Program-made: the position numbers and the translations under genes
Notes under the pieces: generated by a model
Seen by the model: the letters and a program-made list of their open reading frames with translations, nothing else
Told to the model about the DNA's origin: nothing
Databases searched by the model: none
Part shown: positions 24,739-37,940 of the stretch, in pieces
Layout of the letters: each line of letters starts with the position of its first letter
Position numbering within the stretch: the first letter of the stretch is position 1
Origin: Osmia lignaria lignaria
Taxonomy: Eukaryota; Arthropoda; Insecta; Hymenoptera; Megachilidae
Assembly: GCF_051020975.1 (NCBI RefSeq)
Contig: NW_027478166.1
Span: 9,859,501-9,923,500 of the forward strand
Reading direction: 5' to 3'
DNA length: 64,000 bases

Positions 24739-27700
24739 TCAGATGCGTAGTTCTCGAGATATATCAAGATATTTAAAAGTTCCGAAGCTGCACCAACATA
24801 ATAGAGATACAGAAACACCGTGGCCCCTTTCTTTGAGATAACTCTGCACTAGTGCGAGCCGCAAATGCCACTTCCAGCTTAGCTGTGCAGAAGAAGGACA
24901 ACAAGAAGAAGAAATATCTGGAAATATGTCCGTTAGGCCCCTTCCCTTGAGATAAATCTGCAAATATCTCGGAAACGAAGCGACCTATGGCAAAATGTTG
25001 AGAGACCTTTTTTGTAGAGAATTAAGTTTCCTACTATTTATGTTCTATGATATTTTTTGATCAGATGCGTAGTTCTCGAGATATATCAAGATATTTAAAG
25101 GTTCCGAAGCCGCACCAACATAATAGAGATACAGAAACACCGTGGCCCCTTTCTTTGAGATAACTCTGCACTAGTGCGAGCCGCAAATGCCACTTCCAGC
25201 TTATCTGTGCAGAAGAAGAACAACAAGAAGAAGAAATATCTCGATATATGTCCGTCAGGCCCCTTCCCTTGAGATACATCTGCAAATATCTCGGAAACGA
25301 AGCGAGCTATGGCAAAATGTTAAGAGACCTTTTTTGTAGAGAATTAAGTTTCCTACTTTTTATGTAGTATGATATTTTTTGATCAGATGCGTAGATCTCG
25401 AGATATATCAAGGTATTTAAAAGTTCCGAAGCCGCACCAACATAATAGAGATACAGAAACACCGTGGCCCCTTTCTTTGAGATAACTCTGCACTATTGCG
25501 AGCTGCAAACGCCACTTCCAGCTTAGCTGTGCAGAAGAAGAACAACAAAAAGAAGAAATATCTCGAAATATGTCCGTCTCACCCCTTCCCTTGAGATAAA
25601 TCTGCAAATATCTCGGAAACGAAGCGAGCTATGGCAAAATGTTAAGAGACCTTTTTTGTAGAGAATTAAGTGTCCTACTTTTTATGTTCTATGATCTTTT
25701 TTGATCAGATGCGTAGCTCTCGAGATATATCAAGATATTTAAAAGTTCCGAAGCCGCACCAACATAATAGAGATACAGAAACACCGTGGCCCCTTTCTTT
25801 GAGATAACTCTGCACTATTGCGAGCTGCAAATGCCTCTTCCAGCTTAGCTGTGCAGAAGAAGAACAACAAGAAGAAGAAATATCTCGATATATGTCCGTC
25901 AGGCCCCATCCCTTGAGATGTATCTGCAAATATCTCGGAAACGAAGCGAGCTATGGCAAAATGTTAAGAGACCTTTTTTGTAGAGAATTATGTTTCCTAC
26001 AATTTATGTTCTATGATATTTTTTGATCAGAAGCGTAGTTTTCGAGATATATCGAGATATTTAAAAGTTCCGAAGCCGCACCAACATAATAGAGATACAG
26101 AAACACCGCGGCCACTTTCTTTGAGATAACTCTGCACTATTGCGAGCTGGAAATGCCACTTCCAGTTTAGCTGTGCAGAAGAAGAACAGCAAGAAGAAGA
26201 AATATCTCGAAATATGTCCGTCAGGCCCATTCCTTGAGATATATCTGCAAATATCTCGGAAACGAAGCGAGCTATGGCAAAATGTTAAGTGACCTTTTTT
26301 GTAGAGAATTAAGTGTCCTACTTTTTATGTTCTATGATATTTTTTGATCAGATGCGTAGTTCTCGAGATATATCAAGATATTTAAAAGTTCCGAAGCCGC
26401 ACCAACATAATAGAGATACAGAAACACCGTGGCCCCTTTCTTTGAGATAACTCTGCACTATTGCGAGCTGTAAATGCCACTTCCAGCTTAGCTGTGCAGA
26501 AGAAGAACAACAAGAAGCAGAAATATCTCGAAATATGTCCGTCAGGCCCCTTCCCTTGAGATATATCTGCAAATATCTCGGAAACGAAGCGAGTTATGGC
26601 AAAATGTTTAGAGACCTTTTTTGTAGAGAATTATGTTTCCTACAATTTATGTTCTATGATATTTTTTGATCAGTAGCGTAGTTTTCGAGATATATCGAGA
26701 TATTTAAAAGTTCCGAAGCCGCACCAACATAATAGAGATACAGAAACACCGTGGCCCCTTTCTTTGAGATAACTCTGCACTATTGCGAGCTGCAAATGCC
26801 ACTTCCAGCTTAGCTGTGCAGAAGAAGAACAACAAGAAGAAGAAATATCTCGAAATATGTCCGTCAGGCCCCTTCCCTTGAGATAAATCTGCAGATATCT
26901 CGGAAACGAAGCGAGCCATGGCAAAATGTTAAGAGACCTTTTCTGTAGAGAATTAAGTTTTTTACTTTTTATGTTCCATGATATTTTTTGATCAGATGCG
27001 TAGTTCTCGAGATATATCAAGATATTTAAAAGTTCCGAAGCTGCACCAACATAATAGAGATACAGAAACACCGTGGCCCCTTTCTTTGAGATAACTCTGC
27101 ACTAGTGCGAGCCGCAAATGCCACTTCCAGCTTAGCTGTGCAGAAGAAGGACAACAAGAAGAAGAAATATCTCGAAATATGTCCGTCAGGCCCCTTCCCT
27201 TGAGATATATCTGCAAATATCTCGGAAACGAAGCGAGCTATGGCAAAATGTGAAGAGACCTTTTTTGTAGAGAATTAAGTGTCCTACTTTTTATGTTCTA
27301 TGATATTTTTTGATCAGATGCGTAGTTCTCGAGATATATCAAGATATTTAAAAGTTCCGAAGCCGCACCAACATAATAGAGATACAGAAACACCGTGGCC
27401 CCTTTCTTTGAGATAACTCTGCACTATTGCGAGCTGTAAATGCCACTTCCAGCTTAGCTGTGCAGAAGAAGAACAACAAGAAGCAGAAATATCTCGAAAT
27501 ATGTCCGTCAGGCCCCTTCCCTTGAGATATATCTGCAAATATCTCGGAAACGAAGCGAGTTATGGCAAAATGTTTAGAGACCTTTTTTGTAGAGAATTAA
27601 GTTTCCTACTATTTATGTTCTATGATATTTTTTGATCAGATGCGTAGTTCTCGAGATATATCAAGATATTTAAAGGTTCCGAAGCCGCACCAACATAATA

Positions 27701-27853
27701 GAGATACAGAAACACCGTGGCCCCTTTCTTTGAGATAACTCTGCACTAGTGCGAGCCGCAAATGCCACTTCCAGCTTATCTGTGCAGAAGAAGAACAACA
27801 AGAAGAAGAAATATCTCGATATATGTCCGTCAGGCCCCTTCCCTTGAGATACA
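24605..27853. repeat. 3219-bp tandem duplication, copy 2
   Basis: Repeats the marker series of 21386-24604 in order. It continues to about 27853, where gagatacatctgcaaatatc replaces the gagataaatctgcagatatc seen at the corresponding place near 24635. Confidence 0.83.
26027..26347. repeat. 321-bp monomer with 1-bp deletion (copy)
   Basis: Duplicate of the unit at 22808, with the same caggcccattccttgag deletion and caccgcggccac. Confidence 0.88.
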
Positions 27854-30533
27854 TCTGCAAATATCTCGGAAACGAAGCGAGCTATGGCAAAATGTTAAGA
27901 GACCTTTTTTGTAGACAATTAAGTTTCCTACTTTTTATGTAGTATGATATTTTTTGATCAGATGCGTAGATCTCGAGATATATCAAGGTATTTAAAAGTT
28001 CCGAAGCCGCACCAACATAATAGAGATACAGAAACACCGTGGCCCCTTTCTTTGAGATAACTCTGCACTATTGCGAGCTGCAAACGCCACTTCCAGCTTA
28101 GCTGTGCAGAAGAAGAACAACAAAAAGAAGAAATATCTCGAAATATGTCCGTCTCACCCCTTCCCTTGAGATAAATCTGCAAATATCTCGGAAACGAAGC
28201 GAGCTATGGCAAAATGTTAAGAGACCTTTTTTGTAGAGAATTAAGTGTCCTACTTTTTATGTTCTATGATCTTTTTTGATCAGATGCGTAGCTCTCGAGA
28301 TATATCAAGATATTTAAAAGTTCCGAAGCCGCACCAACATAATAGAGATACAGAAACACCGTGGCCCCTTTCTTTGAGAGAACTCTGCACTATTGCGAGC
28401 TGTAAATGCCACTTCCAGCTTAGCTGTGCAGAAGAAGAACAACAAGAAGAAGAAATATCTCCAAATATGTCCGTCAGGCCCCTTCCCTTGAGATGTATCT
28501 GCAAATATCTCGGAAATGAAGCGAGCTATGGCAAAATGTTAAGAGACCTTTTTTGTAGAGAATTATGTTTCCTACAATTTATGTTCTATGATATTTTTTG
28601 ATCAGAAGCGTAGTTTTCGAGATATATCGAGATATTTAAAAGTTCCGAAGCCGCACCAACATAATAGAGATACAGAAACACCGCGGCCACTTTCTTTGAG
28701 ATAACTCTGCACTATTGCGAGCTGTAAATGCCACTTCCAGCTTAGCTGTGCAGAAGAAGAACAACAAGAAGAAGAAATATCTCGAAATATGTCCGTCAGG
28801 CCCCTTCCCTTGAGATATATCTGCAAATATCTCGGAAACGAAGCGAGTTATGGCAAAATGTTAAGAGACCTTTTTTGTAGAGAATTATGTTTCCTACAAT
28901 TTATGTTCTATGATATTTTTTGATCAGATGCGTAGTTCTCGAGATATATCAAGATATTTAAAAGTTCCGAAGCCGCACCAACATAATAGAGATACAGAAA
29001 CACCGTGGCCCCTTTCTTTGAGAGAACTCTGCACTATTGCGAGCTGTAAATGCCACTTCCAGCTTAGCTGTGCAGAAGAAGAACAACAAGAAGAAGAAAT
29101 ATCTCGAAATATGTCCGTCAGGCCCCTTCCCTTGAGATAAATCTGCAAATATTTCGGAAGCGAAGCGAGCTATGGCAAAATGTTAAGAGACCTTTTTTGT
29201 AGAGAATTAAGTGTCCTACTTTTTATGTTCTATGATATTTTTTGATCAGATGCGTAGTTCTCGAGATATATCAAGATATTTAAAAGTTCCGAAGCCGCAC
29301 CAACATAATAGAGATACAGAAACACCGTGGCCCCTTTCTTTGAGATAACTCTGCACTATTGCGAGCTGCAAATGCCTCTTCCAGCTTAGCTGTGCAGAAG
29401 AAGAACAACAAGAAGAAGAAATATCTCGATATATGTCCGTCAGGCCCCTTCCCTTGAGATATATCTGCAAATATCTCGGAAACGAAGCGAGCTATGGCAA
29501 AATGTTAAGAGACCTTTTTTGTAGAGAATTATGTTTCCTACAATTTATGTTCTATGATATTTTTTGATCAGAAGCGTAGTTTTCGAGATATATCGAGATA
29601 TTTAAAAGTTCCGAAGCCGCACCAACATAATAGAGATACAGAAACACCGCGGCCACTTTCTTTGAGATAACTCTGCACTATTGCGAGCTGGAAATGCCAC
29701 TTCCAGTTTAGCTGTGCAGAAGAAGAACAGCAAGAAGAAGAAATATCTCGAAATATGTCCGTCAGGCCCCTTCCCTTGAGATATATCTGCAAATATCTCG
29801 GAAACGAAGCGAGCTATGGCAAAATGTTAAGTGACCTTTTTTGTAGAGAATTAAGTGTCCTACTTTTTATGTTCTATGATATTTTTTGATCAGATGCGTA
29901 GTTCTCGAGATATATCAAGATATTTAAAAGTTCCGAAGCCGCACCAACATAATAGAGATACAGAAACACCGTGGCCCCTTTCTTTGAGATAACTCTGCAC
30001 TATTGCGAGCTGTAAATGCCACTTCCAGCTTAGCTGTGCAGAAGAAGAACAACAAGAAGCAGAAATATCTCGAAATATGTCCGTCAGGCCCCTTCCCTTG
30101 AGATATATCTGCAAATATCTCGGAAACGAAGCGAGTTATGGCAAAATGTTTAGAGACCTTTTTTGTAGAGAATTATGTTTCCTACAATTTATGTTCTATG
30201 ATATTTTTTGATCAGTAGCGTAGTTTTCGAGATATATCGAGATATTTAAAAGTTCCGAAGCCGCACCAACATAATAGAGATACAGAAACACCGTGGCCCC
30301 TTTCTTTGAGATAACTCTGCACTATTGCGAGCTGCAAATGCCACTTCCAGCTTAGCTGTGCAGAAGAAGAACAACAAGAAGAAGAAATATTTCGAAATAT
30401 GTCCGTCAGGCCCCCTCCCTTGAGATAAATCTGCAAATATCTCGGAAACGAAGCGAGCTATGGCAAAATGTTAAGAGACCTTTTTTGTAGAGAATTAAGT
30501 TTCCTACTTCTTATGTTCTATGATATTTTTTGA
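27854..30533. repeat. Mosaic block related to 22.1-24.1 kb and 25.4-27.3 kb
   Basis: The unit at 27958 repeats gtctcacccc. Units at 28280 and 28924 share gagagaactctg and gctgtaaatgcc. Units at 28602 and 29568 carry ccgcggccac. Units at 29890 and 30212 match 26348 and 26670. The gagagaactc change removes a plus-strand TAA and creates an incidental longer frame at 28245-28601. Confidence 0.75.
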
Positions 30534-32600
30534 TCAGATGCGTAGTTCTCGAGATATATCAAGATATTTAAAAGTTCCGAAGCCGCACCAACATAATAGA
30601 GATACAGAAACACCGTGGCCCCTTTCTTTGAGATAACTCTGCACTATTGCGAGCTGCAAATGCCACTTCCAGCTTAGCTGTGCAGAAGAAGAACAACAAG
30701 AAGAAGAAATACCTCGAAATATGTCCGTCAGGCCCCTTCCCTTGAGATAAGTCTGCAAATATCTCGGAAACGAAGCGAGCTATGGCAAAATGTTAAGAGA
30801 CCTTTTTTGTAGAGAATTAAGTTTCCTACTTCTTATGTTCTATGATATTTTTTGATCAGATGCGTAGTTCTCGAGATATATCAAGATATTTAAAAGTTCC
30901 GAAGCCGCACCAACATAATAGAGATACAGAAACACCGTGGCCCCTTTCTTTGAGATAACGCTGCACTACTGCGAGCTGCAAATGCCACTTCCAGCTTAGC
31001 TGTGCAGAAGAAGAACAACAAGAAGAAGAAATATCTCGAAATATGTCCGTCAGTCCCCTTCCCTTGAGATAAATCTGCAAAGAATCTCGGAAACGAAGCG
31101 AGCTATGGCAAAATGTTAAGAGATCTTTTTTGTAGAGAATTACGTTTCCTACTTCTTATGTTCTATGATATTTTTCGATCAGATGCGTAGTTCTCGAGAT
31201 ATATCAAGATATTTAAAAGTTCCGAAGCCGCACCAACATAGTAGAGATACAGAAACACCGTAGCCCCTTTCTTTGAGATAACTCGGCACTATTGCGAGCT
31301 GGAAATGCCACTTCCAGTTTAGCTGTGCAGAAGAAGAACAACAAGAAGAAGAAATATCCCGAAATATGTCCGTCAGGACCCTTCCCTTGAGATAAATCTG
31401 CAAATATCTCGAAAACGAAGCTAGCTATGGCAAAATGTTAAGAGACCTTTTTTGTAGAGAATTAAGTTTCCTACTTTTTATGTTGTATGATATTTTTTGA
31501 TCAGATGCGTAGTTCTCGAGATATATCAAGATATTTAGAAGTTCCGAAGCTGCACCAACATAATAGAGGTACAGAAACACCGTGGCCCCTTTCTTTGAGA
31601 TAACTCTGCACTATTGCGAGCTGCAAATGCCACTTCCAGCTTAGCTGTGCAGAAGAAGAACAACAAGAAGAAGAAATACCTCGAAATATGTCCGTCAGGC
31701 CCCTTCCCTTGAGATAAGTCTGCAAATATCTCGGCAACGAACTGAGCTATGGCAAAATGTTGAGAGACCTTTTTTGTAGAGAATTAAGTTTCCTACTTTT
31801 CATGTTCTATGATATTTTTTGATCAGATGCGTAGTTCTCGAGATATATCCAGATATTTAAAAGTTCCGAAGCGGCACCAACATAATAGAGATACAGAAAC
31901 ACCGTGGCCCCTTTCTTTGAGATAACTCTGCACTATTGCGCGCTGCAAATGCCGCTTCCAGCTTAGCTGTGCAGAAGAAGAACAACAAGAAGAAGAAATA
32001 TCTCGAAATATGTCCGTCAAGCCCCTTCCCTTGAGATAAATCTGCAAATATCTCGGAAACGAAGCGAGCTATGGCAAAATGTTAAGATACCTTTTTTGTA
32101 GAGAATTAAGTTTCCTACTTTTTATGTTCTATGATATTTTTGGATCAGATGCGTAGTTCTCGAGATATATCAAGATATTTAAAAGTTCCGAAGCTGGACC
32201 AACATAATAGAGGTGCAGAAACACCGTGGCCCCTTTCTTTGAGATAACTCTGCACTATTGCGAGCTGCAAATGCCACTTCCAGCTTAGCTGTGCAGAAGA
32301 AGAACAACAAGAAGAAGAAATATTTCGAAATATGTCCGTCAGGCCCCTTCCCTTGAGATAAATCTGCAAATATCTCGGAAACGAAGCGAGCTATGGCAAA
32401 ATGTTAAGATACCTTTTTTGTAGAGAATTAAGTTTCCTACTTTTTATGTTCTATGACATTTTTTGATCAGATGCGTAGTTCTCGAGATATATCCAGATAT
32501 TTAAAAGTTCCGAAGCGGCACCAACATAATAGAGATACAGAAACACCGTGGCCCCTTTCTTTGTGATAACTCTGCACTATTGCGCGCTGCAAATGCCGCT
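30534..32600. repeat. More divergent monomers
   Basis: Units carry many singletons: tcagtcccc (about 31051), accgtagcccc (about 31260), ctcggcactattg (about 31283), gaagctagct (about 31418), atatttagaagttcc (about 31533). From 31823 a two-monomer alternation appears: atatccagatattt with gaagcggcacc, against gaagctgcacc or gaagctggacc with gaggtgcag. Confidence 0.72.
30856..31178. repeat. 323-bp monomer with 1-bp insertion
   Basis: Reads tctgcaaagaatctcgg at about 31075-31090 instead of tctgcaaatatctcgg, which shifts all downstream unit starts by one base. Confidence 0.88.
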
Positions 32601-35600
32601 TCCAGCTTAGCTGTGCAGAAGAAGAACAACAACAAGAAGAAATATCTCGAAATATGTCCGTCAAGCCCCTTCCCTTGAGATAAATCTGCAAATATCTCGG
32701 AAACGAAGCGAGCTATGGCAAAATGTTAAGATACCTTTTTTGTAGAGAATTAAGTTTCCTACTTTTTATGTTCTATGATATTTTTTGATCAGATGCGTAG
32801 TTCTCGAGATATATCAAGATATTTAAAAGTTCCGAAGCTGCACCAACATAATAGAGGTGCAGAAACACCGTGGCCCCTTTCTTTGAGATAACTCTGCACT
32901 ATTGCGAGCTGCAAATGCCACTTCCAGCTTAGCTGTGCAGAAGAAGAACAACAAGAAGAAGAAATATTTCGAAATATGTCCGTCAGGCCCCTTCCCTTGA
33001 GATAAATCTGCAAATATCTCGGAAACGAAGCGAGCTACGGCAAAATGTTAAGAGACCTTTTTTGTAGAAAATTAGGTTTCCTACTTTTTATGTTCTATGA
33101 TATTTTTTGATCAGATGCGTAGTTCTCGAGATATATCAAGATATTTAAAAGTTCCGAAGCCGCACCAACATAATAGAGATACAGAAACACCGTGGCCCCT
33201 TTCTTTGAGATAACTCTGCACTATTGCGCGCTGCAAATGCCACTTCCAGCTTAGCTGTGCAGAAGAAGAACAACAAGAAGAAGAAATATCTCGAAATATG
33301 TCCGTCAGGCCCCTTCCCTTGAGATAAATCTGCAAATATCTCGGAAACGAAGCGAGCTATGGCAAAATGTTAAGAGACCTTTTTTGTAGAGAATTAAGTT
33401 TCCTACTTTTTATGTTCTACGATATTTTTTGATCAGATGCGTAGTTCTCGAGATATATCAAGATATTTAAAAGTACCGAAGCCGCACCAACATAATAGAG
33501 ATACAGAAACACCGTGGCCCCTTTCTTTGAGATCACCCTGCACTATTGCGAGCTGCAAATGCCACTTCCAGCTTAGCTGTGCAGAAGAAGAACAACAAGA
33601 AGAAGAAATACCACGAAATATGTACGTCAGGCCCCTTCCCTTGAGATAAGTCTGCAAATATCTCGGAAACGAACTGAGCTATGGCAAAATGTTAAGAGAC
33701 CTTTTTTGTAGAGAATTAAGTTTCCTACTTTTTATGTTCTATGATATTTTTTGATCAGATGCGTAGTTCTCGAGATATATCCAGATATTTAAAAGTTCCG
33801 AAGCGGCACCAACATAATAGAGATACAGAAACACCGTGGCCCCTTTATTTGTGATAACTCTGCACTATTGCGCGCTGCAAATGCCGCTTCCAGCTTAGCT
33901 GTGCAGAAGAAGAACAACAAGAAGAAGAAATATCTCGAAATATGTCCGTCAAGCCCCTTCCCTTGAGATAAATCTGCAAATATCTCGGAAACGAAGCGAG
34001 CTATGGCAAAATGCTAAGATACCTTTTTTGTAGAGAATTAAGTTTCCTACTTTTTATGTTCTATGATATTTTTTGATCAGATGCGTAGTTCTCGAGATAT
34101 ATCAAGATATTTAAAAGTTCCGAAGCTGCACCAACATAATAGAGGTGCAGAAACACCGTGGCCCCTTTCTTTGAGATAACTCTGCACTATTGCGAGCTGC
34201 AAATGCCACTTCCAGCTTAGCTATGCAGAAGAAGAACAACAAGAAGAAGAAATATTTCGAAATATGTCCGTCAGGCCCCTTCCCTTGAGATAAATCTGCA
34301 AATATCTCGGAAACGAAGCGAGCTATGGCAAAATCTTAAGAGACCTTTTTTGTAGAGAATTAAGTTTCCTACTTTTTATGTTCTATGATATTTTTTGATC
34401 AGATGCGTAGATCTCGAGATATATCAAGATATTTAAAAGTTCCGAAGCCGCACCAACATAATAGAGATACAGAAACACCGTGGCCCCTTTCTTTGAGATA
34501 ACTCTGCACTATTGCGAGCTGCAAATGCCACTTCCAGCTTAGCTGTGCAGAAGAAGAACAACAAGAAGAAGAAATATCTCGAAATATGTCCGTCAAGCCC
34601 CTTCCCTTGAGATAAATCTGCAAATATCTCGGAAACGAAGCGAGCTATGGCAAAATGTTAAGATACCTTTTTTGTAGAGAATTAAGTTTCCTACTTTTTA
34701 TGTTCTATGATATTTTTGGATCAGATGCGTAGTTCTCGAGATATATCAAGATATTTAAAAGTTCCGAAGCTGCACCAACATAATAGAGGTGCAGAAACAC
34801 CGTGGCCCCTTTCTTTGAGATAACTCTGCACTATTGCGAGCTGCAAATGCCACTTCCAGCTTAGCTGTGCAGAAGAAGAACAACAAGAAGAAGAAATATT
34901 TCGAAATATGTCCGTCAGGCCCCTTCCCTTGAGATAAATCTGCAAATATCTCGGAAACGAAGCGAGCTATGGCAAAATGTTAAGATACCTTTTTTGTAGA
35001 GAATTAAGTTTCCTACTTTTTATGTTCTATGATATTTTTTGATCAGATGCGTAGTTCTCGAGATATATCCAGATATTTAAAAGTTCCGAAGCGGCACCAA
35101 CATAATAGAGATACAGAAACACCGTGGCCCCTTTCTTTGAGATCACCCTGCACTATTGCGAGCTGCAAATGCCACTTCCAGCTTAGCTGTGCAGAAGAAG
35201 AACAACAAGAAGAAGAAATACCACGAAATATGTCCGTCAGGCCCCTTCCCTTGAGATAAGTCTGCAAATATCTCGGAAACGAACTGAGCTATGGCAAAAT
35301 GTTAAGAGACCTTTTTTGTAGAGAATTAAGTTTCCTACTTTTTATGTTGTATGATATTTTTTGATCAGATGCGTAGTTCTCGAGATATATCCAGATATTT
35401 AAAAGTTCCGAAGCGGCACCAACATAATAGAGATACAGAAACACCGTGGCCCCTTTCTTTGTGATAACTCTGCACTATTGCGCGCTGCAAATGCCGCTTC
35501 CAGCTTAGCTGTGCAGAAGAAGAACAACAAGAAGAAGAAATATCTCGAAATATGTCCGTCAAGCCCCTTCCCTTGAGATAAATCTGCAAATATCTCGGAA

Positions 35601-37750
35601 ACGAAGCGAGCTATGGCAAAATGCTAAGATACCTTTTTTGTAGAGAATTAAGTTTCCTACTTTTTATGTTCTATGATATTTTTTGATCAGATGCGTAGTT
35701 CTCGAGATATATCAAGATATTTAAAAGTTCCGAAGCTGCACCAACATAATAGAGGTGCAGAAACACCGTGGCCCCTTTCTTTGAGATAACTCTGCACTAT
35801 TGCGAGCTGCAAATGCCACTTCCAGCTTAGCTATGCAGAAGAAGAACAACAAGAAGAAGAAATATTTCGAAATATGTCCGTCAGGCCCCTTCCCTTGAGA
35901 TAAATCTGCAAATATCTCGGAAACGAAGCGAGCTATGGCAAAATCTTAAGAGACCTTTTTTGTAGAGAATTAAGTTTCCTACTTTTTATGTTCTATGATA
36001 TTTTTTGATCAGATGCGTAGATCTCGAGATATATCAAGATATTTAAAAGTTCCGAAGCCGCACCAACATAATAGAGATACAGAAACACCGTGGCCCCTTT
36101 CTTTGAGATAACTCTGCACTATTGCGAGCTGCAAATGCCACTTCCAGCTTAGCTGTGCAGAAGAAGAACAACAAGAAGAAGAAATATCTCGAAATATGTC
36201 CGTCAGGCCCCTTCCCTTGGGATAAATCTGCAAATATCTCGGAAACGAAGCGAGCTATGGCAAAATGTTAAGAGACCTTTTTTGTAGAGAATTAAGTTTC
36301 CTACTTTTTGTGGTCTATGATATTTTTTGATCAGAAGCGTAGTTTTCGAGATATATCGAGATATTTAAAAGTTCCGAAGCCGCACCAACATAATAGAGAT
36401 ACAGAAACACCGTGGCCCCTTTCTTTGAGATAACTCTGCACTATTGCGAGCTGCAAATGCCACTTCCAGCTTAGCTGTGCAGAAGAAGAACAACAAGAAG
36501 AAGAAATACCTCGAAATATGTCCGTCAGGCCCCTTCGCTTGAGATAAGTCTGCAAATATCTCGGAAACGAACTGAGCTATGGCAAAATGTTAAGAGACCT
36601 TTTTTGTAGAGAATTAAGTTTCCTACTTTTTATGTTCTATGATATTTTTTGATCAGATGCGTAGTTCTCGAGATATATCCAGATATTTAAAAGTTCCGAA
36701 GCGGCACCAACATAATAGAGATACAGAAACACCGTGGCCCCTTTCTTTGTGATAACTCTGCACTATTGCGCGCTGCAAATGCCGCTTCCAGCTTAGCTGT
36801 GCAGAAGAAGAACAACAAGAAGAAGAAATATCTCGAAATATGTCCGTCAAGCCCCTTCCCTTGAGATAAATCTGCAAATATCTCGGAAACGAAGCGAGCT
36901 ATGGCAAAATGCTAAGATACCTTTTTTGTAGAGAATTAAGTTTCCTACTTTTTATGTTCTATGATATTTTTTGATCAGATGCGTAGTTCTCGAGATATAT
37001 CAAGATATTTAAAAGTTCCGAAGCTGCACCAACATAATAGAGGTGCAGAAACACCGTGGCCCCTTTCTTTGAGATAACTCTGCACTATTGCGAGCTGCAA
37101 ATGCCACTTCCAGCTTAGCTATGCAGAAGAAGAACAACAAGAAGAAGAAATATTTCGAAATATGTCCGTCAGGCCCCTTCCCTTGAGATAAATCTGCAAA
37201 TATCTCGGAAACGAAGCGAGCTATGGCAAAATCTTAAGAGACCTTTTTTGTAGAGAATTAAGTTTCCTACTTTTTATGTTCTATGATATTTTTTGATCAG
37301 ATGCGTAGATCTCGAGATATATCAAGATATTTAAAAGTTCCGAAGCCGCACCAACATAATAGAGATACAGAAACACCGTGGCCCCTTTCTTTGAGATAAC
37401 TCTGCACTATTGCGAGCTGCAAATGCCACTTCCAGCTTAGCTGTGCAGAAGAAGAACAACAAGAAGAAGAAATATCTCGAAATATGTCCGTCAGGCCCCT
37501 TCCCTTGGGATAAATCTGCAAATATCTCGGAAACGAAGCGAGCTATGGCAAAATGTTAAGAGACCTTTTTTGTAGAGAATTAAGTTTCCTACTTTTTGTG
37601 GTCTATGATATTTTTTGATCAGAAGCGTAGTTTTCGAGATATATCGAGATATTTAAAAGTTCCGAAGCCGCACCAACATAATAGAGATACAGAAACACCG
37701 TGGCCCCTTTCTTTGAGATAACTCTGCACTATTGCGAGCTGCAAATGCCA
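32600..37750. repeat. 5152-bp sixteen-monomer tandem duplication, copy 1
   Basis: Private markers here recur exactly 5152 bp later: gagctacggc with agaaaattagg (33036 and 38188), ttctacgatat (33415 and 38567), aagtaccgaagcc (33472 and 38624), gagatcaccctg, taccacgaaatatgtacg, cctttatttgtgat (33843 and 38995), tatgttgtatg (35343 and 40495), tttttgtggtctatg (36305 and 41457). I saw no differences between the copies at the positions checked. Confidence 0.87.
35365..37618. repeat. Nested 1288-bp four-monomer repeat
   Basis: Units at 35365, 35687, 36009 and 36331 are followed by the same series at 36653, 36975, 37297 and 37619. Markers: ctttgtgataac with gccgcttcc, ttagctatgcag with caaaatcttaag, cccttgggat with ctttttgtggtctatg, then cagaagcgtagtttt. 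The same four-mer recurs in the second 5152-bp copy (40517-42770) and again at 44059. Confidence 0.82.
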
Positions 37751-37940
37751 CTTCCAGCTTAGCTGTGCAGAAGAAGAACAACAACAAGAAGAAATATCTC
37801 GAAATATGTCCGTCAAGCCCCTTCCCTTGAGATAAATCTGCAAATATCTCGGAAACGAAGCGAGCTATGGCAAAATGTTAAGATACCTTTTTTGTAGAGA
37901 ATTAAGTTTCCTACTTTTTATGTTCTATGATATTTTTTGA
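37619..37940. repeat. Chimeric monomer at 5152-bp duplication seam
   Basis: The start (cagaagcgtagttttcgag, gaagccgcacc, gccacttcc) matches the units at 36331 and 42771. The end (aacaacaacaagaagaaat, gtccgtcaagcccc, gttaagatacc) matches the unit at 32467. The switch lies between about 37750 and 37785. Confidence 0.82.

Noticed and set aside
28245..28601. A 118-codon plus-strand frame, and similar 70-76-codon plus-strand frames at 28910, 33437, 35029, 38589, 40181 and 43723
   Set aside because: They arise only where gagataactc mutated to gagagaactc or gagatcaccc and removed a TAA. They lie within ordinary monomers, and the longest one starts at GTG.
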